From Cupriavidus sp. MP-37 (GTDB taxonomy: Bacteria > Pseudomonadota > Gammaproteobacteria > Burkholderiales > Burkholderiaceae): a DNA stretch of 64,000 nucleotides. The notes below the pieces were generated by a model. That model did no database searches. It was not told the origin of the DNA and saw nothing but the letters and a program-made list of their open reading frames with translations. The stretch spans positions 496,001-560,000 of the forward strand of contig NZ_CP085345.1 in assembly GCF_020618415.1 (NCBI RefSeq), given 5' to 3'. This document shows, piece after piece, positions 52,903 to 60,763 of this stretch; positions within the stretch are counted from its first letter, which is position 1, and the number at the start of each line of letters is the position of its first letter. The position numbers and the translations under genes are program-made.

Positions 52903-55713
52903 ATGAAGCCCTTGTCCTCTTACCCATCTTCCGCGCTGGCCGCGATGTCCGGCCTGCTCGGCCAGCGCACGCGCCAGATCACACTGGAGACGGCGCTTAC
53001 CGCCGACGACCTGGTCGTGGAGCGCTTCGTCGCGCACGAGGGGGTCTGCACGCCCTTCCAGCTGCAGATCGATTGCCTTAGCCCGTCCGCACACCTGGAC
53101 ACTGCGCGCCTGGCCGCCGACGAAATCACACTGCGCCTGATGCTTGCCGACGGCTCGCGCCGCGCCTGGCACGGCTATGTGCAGTCCTGCGCGGCCATCG
53201 GCGGCGACGGTGGCCTGGCCCGCTACCGCCTGACGGTGGGCACCTGGTTCGATCGCCTGTGCGCACGCACGGATTGCTATGTCTACCAGGACAAGACCGC
53301 GCTGGAGATCATCGAAGACGTCCTGGCGGATTACCCGCACGCTCAATTCCGCATGGCAGTCAGCCAGCCGATGCGCAAGCGCTCCATCTGCTGCCAGTAT
53401 CGCGAGACGGATCTTGCCTTTGTCACGCGCCTGCTGGCCGAGGAAGGCCTGTCGTACCGCTTCGAACATCAGCAGGACGACGCCGAAACGTCCGGCCAGG
53501 AGGACCAGGCCCAGTCCCGCCATTGCCTGGTGATCTTCGACACCCAGGCCGAACGCCCCGCCTGCGCGCAGGCCAGCATCCGCTTCCACCGCAGCGACGC
53601 AACCGAGCGCGAAGACGCCATCGACCACTGGTCGCTGCAGGCAGCCACCGGCACCAATGCCGTCACGGTTGCCTCGTGGGACTACAAGTCCCTGGCCGCC
53701 ACCGCGGGCGATGGCAGCAGCGAGAGCCTGGGCGAATGGCCGACGCTGGAATCTTTCGAGACCCGCGGCACCTATCGCTTTCCTGACGCCGACGCTGCCC
53801 GGCGCGCCGCGCAGTTGCAGGCCCAAGCGCATGAAAGCCGCTACCTGCGCTATGAAGGCGAAGGCAGCGTTCGCGCACTGGGCGCCGGCGAACGCTTCAC
53901 CCTGACCGGACACTTCGACACCGCCGCGAACGAGTTCGTCACGCTGGCGGTGCGCCATGAAGCGGCCAACAACCTGGGCGCCGAAGTCGCATTGCTGCTG
54001 GGCCTGTCCGACATCGAAGCCGGCAGCTACCGCAACCGCTTCGAAGCGGTGCGCGCCGATGCGCCGATCGTGCCGGTGTACTTGCCCAAGCCCACGGCAC
54101 CGGAAGGCCAGCCTGCCGTCGTCATCGCCGAAGGCGGCGCCCCGCTGACCACCGAGCGCGATCACCGCGTGCGCGTGCGCCTGCCCTGGCTGCGCGCGCC
54201 CATGGCCGATCCCCGTGCCGACACCGCCGCCGACCCGGCCCAGGACGACCTGACACAGGTCACCGCGTGGGTGCGTGTGGCCACCGCCGCGGCCGGCCCC
54301 AACTGGGGTGCGCATCACCTGCCCCGCGCCGGCACCGAGGTCATGCTGACCTACCTCGATGGCGACATCGACCGCCCGATGGTGGTGGCGCAGCTGCACA
54401 ACGAACAGGACGCCCTGCCCTGGCCCGCCAGCGAGGCGCCGCTGAACACTGCGCTGTCCGGCTGGCATTCGCACAACTTCGCCGACGGCGGCTACAACCA
54501 GTGGGTGGTCGACGACAACACCGGCCAGTTGCGCATGCGCCTGGCCAGTTCCGCCGCCGACACCCAGCTCAACCTCGGCTACGTGATCGCGCAGCCGCCA
54601 GCCAGCGGTGAACGCGGCGCCTGGCGCGGCACCGGCGCCGAACTGCGCACCGACGCCTGGGCCATCGTGCGCGCCGGCAACGGCCTGCTGCTGTCGACCA
54701 CCGTCCAGGCCAGGGCCGGCGGCACCATGCTCGACATCCGCGAGGCCCGCGGGCAGCTCACTGCCGCCGAGCGTACCGCCCAGCGCCTGTCCGATGCCGC
54801 CACCTCGCAGCAGGCGCTGCCGCTGGGCGCCATCGCCGCTTTCGAACCGCTGACCAAGGCCATCGACCCGCAACAGGACGGCAGTTATCCGGACCGGGTC
54901 AACGACCAGGACGCCAAGCGCCCGGATACGGGCACCGCCGCCGAGCGCTTCGGGCAACCATGGCTCGTCGCGGAATCGCCCAGTTCGATCGCACTGGCCA
55001 CGCAGGCCACCACCAGCATTTTTGCCGGAAGGCATCTGTTGGGCCTGGCACAGGCTGACTGGCATGTCGGCGCCGGCAACACCTTCGCCGCGGCGGCAGC
55101 CAAGGGCGTAAGCCTGTTCAGCCAGCACCATGGGATTCGCGCGATCGCCGCCGGCGGACCGGTTTCCATCCAGGCGCATACCGATACGCTGGCTGTCATG
55201 GCGGACAAGGCCGTGACGGTGACGTCATCGACCGAAGGCATCGAGGTGCTGGCGCAGAAGAAGGTAGTGCTGCACGGCGGCTCGTCGCGGATCGTGCTGG
55301 ATGGGAATGCGATTACGTTTGAGACGCCGGGGTTATTGTCGGTGAAGGGGGCTGGGCATCCGTTGGTGGGGGCTGGGGGGAGCGCCGCAGCGTTGCCGGC
55401 GCTGCCAATTGCAGCAAGCCAGCCCAACTGGATCGAGATGAGCCTGCTGGGCTATGAAGGTCAGCCTATGCGCAACATCGAATACGAACTCACGTTTGCC
55501 GACGGCACCAAGCGTACGGGCAAGCTGAATGGCGTTGCCGAGCAGCGGGAAGAAGCCGTGCCATGGGGGCAAGCCACGCTCACGTACAAGAACAACCCCG
55601 CCGCAAAGGACGTGCCCCGGCCCTCTCTGGATGACCTGCTGGCGGCCACTGAACCGCTCATCCGTGAAGAGGAAGCACGGCTAAACCAGGACCAGACGAA
55701 TACGACCGCATGA
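52903..55713 (+). CDS. vgrG: VgrG spike protein with C-terminal docking extension (TssI)
   Basis: 936 residues. Gp27/gp44-like part (about 1-390), gp5 OB fold (about 400-520) with RVRVRLPWLRAP and LPRAGTEVMLTYLDGDIDRP, DUF2345 part (about 680-825), then about 100 extra residues starting NWIEMSLLGYEGQPMRNIEY and containing ELTFADGTKRTGKLN. This reads as a small transthyretin-like beta domain, a known kind of effector-docking module on VgrG (fold inferred). The extension ends in a helix, and the TGA overlaps the toxin ATG (ATGA). The extension differs from that of copy 1. Confidence 0.95.
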   Translation: MKPLSSYPSSALAAMSGLLGQRTRQITLETALTADDLVVERFVAHEGVCTPFQLQIDCLSPSAHLDTARLAADEITLRLMLADGSRRAWHGYVQSCAAIGGDGGLARYRLTVGTWFDRLCARTDCYVYQDKTALEIIEDVLADYPHAQFRMAVSQPMRKRSICCQYRETDLAFVTRLLAEEGLSYRFEHQQDDAETSGQEDQAQSRHCLVIFDTQAERPACAQASIRFHRSDATEREDAIDHWSLQAATGTNAVTVASWDYKSLAATAGDGSSESLGEWPTLESFETRGTYRFPDADAARRAAQLQAQAHESRYLRYEGEGSVRALGAGERFTLTGHFDTAANEFVTLAVRHEAANNLGAEVALLLGLSDIEAGSYRNRFEAVRADAPIVPVYLPKPTAPEGQPAVVIAEGGAPLTTERDHRVRVRLPWLRAPMADPRADTAADPAQDDLTQVTAWVRVATAAAGPNWGAHHLPRAGTEVMLTYLDGDIDRPMVVAQLHNEQDALPWPASEAPLNTALSGWHSHNFADGGYNQWVVDDNTGQLRMRLASSAADTQLNLGYVIAQPPASGERGAWRGTGAELRTDAWAIVRAGNGLLLSTTVQARAGGTMLDIREARGQLTAAERTAQRLSDAATSQQALPLGAIAAFEPLTKAIDPQQDGSYPDRVNDQDAKRPDTGTAAERFGQPWLVAESPSSIALATQATTSIFAGRHLLGLAQADWHVGAGNTFAAAAAKGVSLFSQHHGIRAIAAGGPVSIQAHTDTLAVMADKAVTVTSSTEGIEVLAQKKVVLHGGSSRIVLDGNAITFETPGLLSVKGAGHPLVGAGGSAAALPALPIAASQPNWIEMSLLGYEGQPMRNIEYELTFADGTKRTGKLNGVAEQREEAVPWGQATLTYKNNPAAKDVPRPSLDDLLAATEPLIREEEARLNQDQTNTTA

Positions 55714-57287
55714 GCACCCAACAACAGACAGAAGAGGCATGGGGCCTTGTCCACGGCCAAGCCAAGCCCGAAGACAAAGGGGTCGGCCTTTGGCTATGGG
55801 AAGCGATTCAGGGCGACTTCAATGAAGACCGTTCCGCCGGTCAGATTGCGGCCGACATGGTCATCTCCCTGATTCCGATCGTCGATACGATCTGCGACAT
55901 CCGCGACCTGTGTGCGAATATTCGTGCGTATCGGAAGGACCCCGGCAACAAGCTGATCCTGTTCTTCATCGCGCTGACGATTATCGGCTTCTTCCCGGAG
56001 GTCGGCTCGGTTATCAAGGGCGTCATCAAGATCGCCTTTGTCTACATTCGCAAGTACTTGCGGCGGGTCGATGAAATTTTCGACGCAACCAAGCTCGGTC
56101 GCGCCACCAACCAGGCACTGGATGCCGCCCTGCCCAAGATCACCGAGTTTCTCAGCAGTTCCAGGGTCGTGAAATGGGCTACCAAGGAAGGTGTGGCTGA
56201 CATCTACCGCTTCTGTTCGAAGAAAATAACTGAGCTAGCCGGCTTGGTCAACGGTGCCAAATTGAAGGCGCAGTTCCTGACGGCGGCGGACAAGACCGAG
56301 AAGTTTCTTGGACGCCTGAAGTATATTGTCCCGGGATCAACGCGGGAGAAGCTGAACGACTTCCTGGATTTCCTTGGCAAGAACAAGCAAAAGATGGCAA
56401 ATGGGCTCGAGCAGTTTACCGCGCCGATTCGGACGATTTTGAAGATTACAGCGAAACGGCTAGACGACCATGCGTGGATTGCCTATACGCAAACGCATAA
56501 CAAGGGCTGGATCGCACCGATTAGCCGAGAGGGGGCAGCGGGACTAATTAACAGACGGCCGCCCTCTTGGGTAAGCAGGGCACCAAAGCTCCCCCACCCT
56601 GCACCGAATATCTTGCAAGCCCAATCAACCCAGAAAAAACTGGAGAAAAAAATCGCGGATCGAGCTGCAAAAGGACTGAACAGCCCGCCGATGCTCGATT
56701 TGGAGCTAATCCAAACTTTTGAACACAAGAAGATATCCATCGAGGTTATTCAAGGTCCTGCAAAGCTCTACCGCATCGTAGACCCTACCAGTGCAGCCGG
56801 TGGAATTTTTTGGGTCGACGAAAGAACTTTTCATAGCCTGAAAAATCGTTCGGATTGGCGCGAGCAACTGGCGGTCAAGCCGGATTGGAACCAGAATGGT
56901 CAGTATGTTGTATACGAGATCTCGGCTGGGGAAGGGCTCCCAGTATGGAAAGGCCCTGCCGCCTCGCAGGAGCTTGATGGAACTCCCTACCACCTCCCTG
57001 GCGGTGCCGAACAGCTTGTATTCTTCCCAACTGCCGATACGCTCGCACCAAGTCGGCCACGCATCGATCCCAGCACTGGCAAGGCGTTGCCCGGCCGTAA
57101 GCCCGATCAGATAGATAGTCGCATCGACTGGCAGGACGTAACCGGACGTACGGCGCCGGCTGTCCTACGTGGAAAGGTCAATGATAAACATGTGCGCGGC
57201 CCTTTTGAAACTGGTTGGGGGTTCTCTGACTGGAATCACTCCGAAGCAAAAGGCATCATGCTCGCATTACCGGAGAGCAAGAAATGA
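55710..57287 (+). CDS. VgrG-linked polymorphic toxin, new C-terminal domain
   Basis: 525 residues. The N-terminal 130 residues carry a pre-toxin-like region: EDRSAGQIAADMVISLIPIV, then DLCANIRAY, and a hydrophobic pair around LILFFIALTIIGFFPEVG. The middle (130-300) is helical and charged. The C-terminal 190 residues form a separate domain: KLYRIVDPTSAAGGIFW, WREQLAVKPDWNQNGQYVVY, LPVWKGPAASQ, LPGGAEQLVFFP. This layout resembles C-terminal domains of Rhs-type toxins, some of which act on NAD, but I cannot name the family or active site with confidence. No signal peptide. Overlaps vgrG copy 3 and the immunity gene by ATGA on both sides, so the three are translationally coupled. Confidence 0.8.
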   Translation: MSTQQQTEEAWGLVHGQAKPEDKGVGLWLWEAIQGDFNEDRSAGQIAADMVISLIPIVDTICDIRDLCANIRAYRKDPGNKLILFFIALTIIGFFPEVGSVIKGVIKIAFVYIRKYLRRVDEIFDATKLGRATNQALDAALPKITEFLSSSRVVKWATKEGVADIYRFCSKKITELAGLVNGAKLKAQFLTAADKTEKFLGRLKYIVPGSTREKLNDFLDFLGKNKQKMANGLEQFTAPIRTILKITAKRLDDHAWIAYTQTHNKGWIAPISREGAAGLINRRPPSWVSRAPKLPHPAPNILQAQSTQKKLEKKIADRAAKGLNSPPMLDLELIQTFEHKKISIEVIQGPAKLYRIVDPTSAAGGIFWVDERTFHSLKNRSDWREQLAVKPDWNQNGQYVVYEISAGEGLPVWKGPAASQELDGTPYHLPGGAEQLVFFPTADTLAPSRPRIDPSTGKALPGRKPDQIDSRIDWQDVTGRTAPAVLRGKVNDKHVRGPFETGWGFSDWNHSEAKGIMLALPESKK

Positions 57288-58339
57288 GCAAAACCAACCT
57301 TCGCCCCTACAACGTCACCCGTAACCTGGACCAGGATGCATGGTTTCTTTATCAGACTACATCTTTCGGTTTTTACGAATTGTGTGCAACGCTATGCGAA
57401 GAATTTGCCAACCTGTATAACGGATTCATCACCGATCATGGACTCCATCGCCAAGCTCGGCTGGACTATTGGGTGTCGCGCTATCTGCAGCATGCCGACA
57501 ATATTCGCCGCGGAGTCAAATTCATCCAAGACGGAGGCGACTATATGCCTATGGTCGACTTTTTGAATTCACCCACCACAGACTATCGCGGTCTTATCGA
57601 ACAGCCACTCGGTTGGATGAACGAGGAACAATCCAAGCAGTGGAAAACATCACACGAAAAGCTTAGTGCTGCTTGTGGGACCGGGCATGTCACGCTTAAT
57701 AACCTTCGACCAGGAGGTTTGGAATGGCTCAGACGCGACGCAGCGGCAACTGATTCTCCTTTTCTTGACAGAGACGATAGCCATGTCGGTGATATGGCTC
57801 AATCAATAAAGTTTATGGAAAAACATGGCATACTCAGTTCATTAGAGACCTATCCGAGACACACAATCAATGACGATTTTGCAGTATCCCCCGGGCAGAC
57901 GTGTCCTCGCACCGGCGTTTGGGTTCCGTCTCAATGGATTGAAGGTGCCAGTAATTTCAGCTTGGCATTCTGTGTTGAAGGCTTATCGATGCAGCCTGCT
58001 TACCAAATTATTGGGCTTGATATGTGGCATCTCGATGATGAGGATGCAGGGACATTTGAGCCAGATTGGGAACTCGAAGGAGATCCCGTAACGAAAGCCA
58101 CTAATACAACGTGGCATTTTGTTGAAAACGGCTCAATGGATCAAAAGTCCCAACTTGGGGAATATCGCCTACGCTGCGAAGGAGGGCAACCTTGCCCCAA
58201 GAGCGGCTATTGGATAACGCCGGCCAAGAGCCTGTCGCGGCGATATTTCAAGCGAGGTGAGACCATGCCCGAAGTGGCCTCAGACTATGGCACTACCATC
58301 TGGCAATGGGACATTAACCAATCCGATCCGAAGCTCTGA
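57284..58339 (+). CDS. Cognate immunity protein of the VgrG-linked toxin
   Basis: 351 residues, starting MSKTNLRPYNVTRNLDQDAW in an ATGA overlap with the toxin. Cytoplasmic by appearance: no signal peptide or membrane helix. An N-terminal helical part (about 1-170) with RARLDYWVSRYLQHADNIRR-like features, and a C-terminal part with paired motifs CPRTGVWVPSQW and CPKSGYWITPAK. This resembles the large Imm71/Imm72-type immunity families, though I am not certain which. More AT-rich than the core genes. A cytoplasmic immunity protein suggests the toxin acts in the cytosol. Confidence 0.72.
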   Translation: MSKTNLRPYNVTRNLDQDAWFLYQTTSFGFYELCATLCEEFANLYNGFITDHGLHRQARLDYWVSRYLQHADNIRRGVKFIQDGGDYMPMVDFLNSPTTDYRGLIEQPLGWMNEEQSKQWKTSHEKLSAACGTGHVTLNNLRPGGLEWLRRDAAATDSPFLDRDDSHVGDMAQSIKFMEKHGILSSLETYPRHTINDDFAVSPGQTCPRTGVWVPSQWIEGASNFSLAFCVEGLSMQPAYQIIGLDMWHLDDEDAGTFEPDWELEGDPVTKATNTTWHFVENGSMDQKSQLGEYRLRCEGGQPCPKSGYWITPAKSLSRRYFKRGETMPEVASDYGTTIWQWDINQSDPKL

Positions 58340-58384
58340 AACTCGCTTAATCGATTCAGGAAGACAAGGTCGAGTCCCAACACA

Positions 58385-58579
58385 ATGGCTACGCGTCCTC
58401 CGTACTTGGCACATCGCGGTGCGCCACCAGGAAAATGCCCACGGCATCTCCCCTACTCCAAGGCGCTCAAGATCTTCGATGCGCCGGCAGATAAGCGCGT
58501 CACACTGATGAGCAGCTATCTTGACCCATGGTACAAGAGTATGGCAACACTAAATCCTATTCCCGAGCCCGCCTTTTAG
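58385..58579 (+). pseudogene. Decayed immunity gene fragment A (PoNi/DUF1911-like)
   Basis: The frame reads HLPYSKALKIFDAPADKRV and LMSSYLDPWYKS, like the C-terminal half of PoNi/DUF1911 proteins, then runs out at TAG. Both ends are missing. Bases about 58400-58537 are closely similar to 58644-58780 in fragment B (offset about 244), so A and B are copies of one gene. Confidence 0.6.
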
Positions 58580-58592
58580 AATCCCCGAGACT

Positions 58593-59001
58593 CGTTACTA
58601 CGAAAACGACGACATGATGGGTTGCTGGAGCGCCTTTGTGGCACCGTACTTGTCACATCGCGAGGAACCACCAGGCAAGTGCACTCGACATCTACCCTGC
58701 TCCAAGGCGCTCAAGATCTTCGATGCGTCTGCAGATGCGCGCGTACATTGATGAGCAGCTATCTTGACGCAAGATACAAGGCTAGTCGGCACGAACCCTA
58801 TTATGAATCGCACACACAGGGACGTATTCACAATTGCCTCGGCTATTGGAGCTTCGAGGCGGCGGCCATTTCAATCGTTCTTGATATCGACGATGCGGAG
58901 TTCCGCGACAGGCCCTTTTATGGCGGATCTCGCAGACTTTGGACGCCGGCCAAGTTGACAGTACCGACGTGCAACGATCCCCCAGACGTGGACAATCATG
59001 A
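58593..59001 (+). pseudogene. Decayed immunity gene fragment B (PoNi/DUF1911-like)
   Basis: Frame 1 reads RYYENDDMMGCWS, VAPYLSHREEPPGKC and HLPCSKALKIFDASADARV. Relative to fragment A it lacks one base at about 58743-58748 (GCGTACATTG against GCGTCACACTG), which shifts the frame. The next frame gives LMSSYLDARYKASRHEPYYE and GYWSFEAAAISIVLDIDDAE. A second shift near 58920 gives ADLADFGRR, and a third gives QVDSTDVQRSPRRGQS ending at TGA (58999-59001). That stop overlaps the ATG of fragment C (ATGA). So this was the C-terminal end of a coupled immunity gene. Confidence 0.65.
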
Positions 59002-59703
59002 AGCACAACCGAATCGACTGGGAGCGCTGGTTCGCGTGGAAGGTGCCTTCCGACAGGTTCGAACGTAAACGAGAGCCTCGCCTACGGTACAGCACTCATG
59101 ACGAGCGATTTAATGACAAGCTTGGTGGCATTGCAATGGTCACAATGGACCTACCAAAGCATGCAGCGAAGGATAAACCCGGCGCACTTTCAACATCAAC
59201 TCAGCAGCGCTTGTGGAGTGCACTGGATTGGATGAGCATGCCATACTCAGCCGGCGCGCCGGTAGAACAGACTGCACAAGTTTGGCCCTACGTCTTGAGA
59301 TGGGCTGAGGAGTATGCTGCATTCCATAAAAATGATCCCACCACGCCGGAATCCGAAGGATATTTTACACCGCATGTGACCCTACGCGATGAGGAATACT
59401 GGATCGTCGCACTGCGTATGGTTTGTTTTGGGCTTCTCAGTGGATACACGCCGATGATGCCTAGGGTGATGGCATTCCTAGACTATGGCAACGTAGAAAG
59501 GGGCGTTAGCGACGGCTTACTGGAACGCCTCGTGGCGCCATCTAGTCCCGGACGTGGAGAGCCGCCGGATGAAGCCACGCCTTGATGACAGTGGCATCAA
59601 CCACAGGATGTACCCCAAAGACCTCGTAGCCTACGCCAGGCGCTTGCGAGATGCGAATCTTGTCACCACTGACTTTGACACGCCAACTGGCGCGACCGAA
59701 TAA
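58998..59703 (+). pseudogene. Decayed immunity gene fragment C (PoNi/DUF1911-like) with internal deletion
   Basis: The ATG at 58998 opens a frame of 195 residues ending at TGA 59583-59585: WFAWKVPSDRFERKREPRLR, WALDWMSMPYSAG-like text and EEYWIVALRMVCFGLLSGYT, then GLLERLVAPSSPGRGEPPDE. In the next frame, from 59581, LDDSGINHRMYPKDLVAYAR continues to TAA at 59701, which is the usual family end. The centre present in A and B (HLPYSKALKIF to GYWSFEAAAI) is missing, about 75 residues, with a frame change at the junction. So C has a normal N-terminus and C-terminus but a deleted middle. Confidence 0.65.
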
Positions 59704-59715
59704 GCGCCGGGAGGA

Positions 59716-60165
59716 ATGGACAGCACCATGAAGCGCCTAATAACCCTGATCCTCTCCGCAATCATCGGAGCCATAGCTGGCGCATCCCTGGTACACAAGA
59801 TCGAGCACGAAGAGGTCCTCAGGGTGCACAAGCTGCAGTATCCATTGCTGCTCACGGGGGGCAGCTCAGACAGTCCTGCCGCCATCCTGCCCCGGGGCAC
59901 ATCTCTGTATCTTGATCGCGCTTTCCCCGAGGGTTTTATCCGGTACAAGGTCTACATCAATGTGGAGGGCACAAAGCTGGACACTCGGGAAGCAACGGAG
60001 AAGTTCTGGCTGGATCCGCTGACTGCTACGCCCTTGGACAAAGAGAGCCTTCACTCGCTGCTCGCGCGCTTTCCGCTGGGGAAGAATGACTTTTCGGCTG
60101 CGCTCGCCTCTGGCCAGTTGACCAAAGAAGAGATACGTGACCTCCTCCGGGCATACAGCGACTAG
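59716..60165 (+). CDS. Small N-anchored envelope protein, unknown
   Basis: 149 residues with a hydrophobic N-terminal helix (MKRLITLILSAIIGAIAGAS) and a soluble periplasmic-type body ending DFSAALASGQLTKEEIRDLL. The GGAGG site is only one base from the ATG at 59716 and 13 bases from the in-frame ATG at 59728, so the start is ambiguous; the second gives a cleaner signal anchor. It follows the decayed immunity array on the same strand by 12 bases and may once have been part of the same cassette. No family recognised. Confidence 0.6.
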   Translation: MDSTMKRLITLILSAIIGAIAGASLVHKIEHEEVLRVHKLQYPLLLTGGSSDSPAAILPRGTSLYLDRAFPEGFIRYKVYINVEGTKLDTREATEKFWLDPLTATPLDKESLHSLLARFPLGKNDFSAALASGQLTKEEIRDLLRAYSD

Positions 60166-60204
60166 CGGCGTTCAACTATCGCGCCCAGCCATTCCCCGAC
60201 CCTT

Positions 60205-60651
60205 TCACCGCCCCTTCTCCCCCTCCAACTTCTCAATCACCCCCACCCGCTCCCCACAATCCCCCGGCACCGCCTTGCACAACATCTTGTCATCCACCCC
60301 AACCTTGCGCTGCAAGGCCCGAAATTTCCGCAGATAAACCCGCGCCGCCGCCTCGGCTCCAGGCAACGACAGGCGCGCCGAACTATTGGCTCCGATCCAC
60401 GCATAGTAGTAATGCCCGAGCAACCGCGCCGTCGTGTCCTTGCGCCCGCGCGGAATCTCGCGGGCGACGGCGTCGATGCAGGCACGGTATTCGTCGGCGT
60501 CGTCATGCATGAATTCCTGGCAAGCCGCCATGGCATGCCGGCTTGCCAGCGCGACGGCTGGCGGCAGTTCGTTGGTGGCGGCCTGGGCGGGGCCTGCGCC
60601 GGCGGCCAGGGCGCAGGCGATCAGGTAGCGCTGCATCGGGATTGGGTACAT
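60205..60651 (-). CDS. Exported protein of unknown function
   Basis: 148 residues from the ATG at 60651; an alternative ATG at 60636 (MQRYLIACALAAGAGPAQA) gives a cleaner signal peptide with cleavage after AQA. The mature part has Cys residues at about 43, 57, 124 and 131 that could form two disulfides, and a helical body ending GVIEKLEGEKGR. It converges with the gene at 59716 and diverges from the 5'-nucleotidase gene. No function can be assigned. Confidence 0.65.
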   Translation of the reverse strand: MYPIPMQRYLIACALAAGAGPAQAATNELPPAVALASRHAMAACQEFMHDDADEYRACIDAVAREIPRGRKDTTARLLGHYYYAWIGANSSARLSLPGAEAAARVYLRKFRALQRKVGVDDKMLCKAVPGDCGERVGVIEKLEGEKGR

Positions 60652-60763
60652 GGCGTGGATGCGCTTCAGGTTAGCGCCCTGGCATGACATCCCCGCGTCA
60701 TGAAGCAGTCACGATGGGCCCATAGAGTGAGCGCCTGCCGCGGCTTCCCAAAGGATTGGCCAC

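Noticed and set aside
51976..55179. 1067-residue open frame on the minus strand
   Set aside because: Antisense to tssL and vgrG copy 3, with biased composition and no recognisable motifs.
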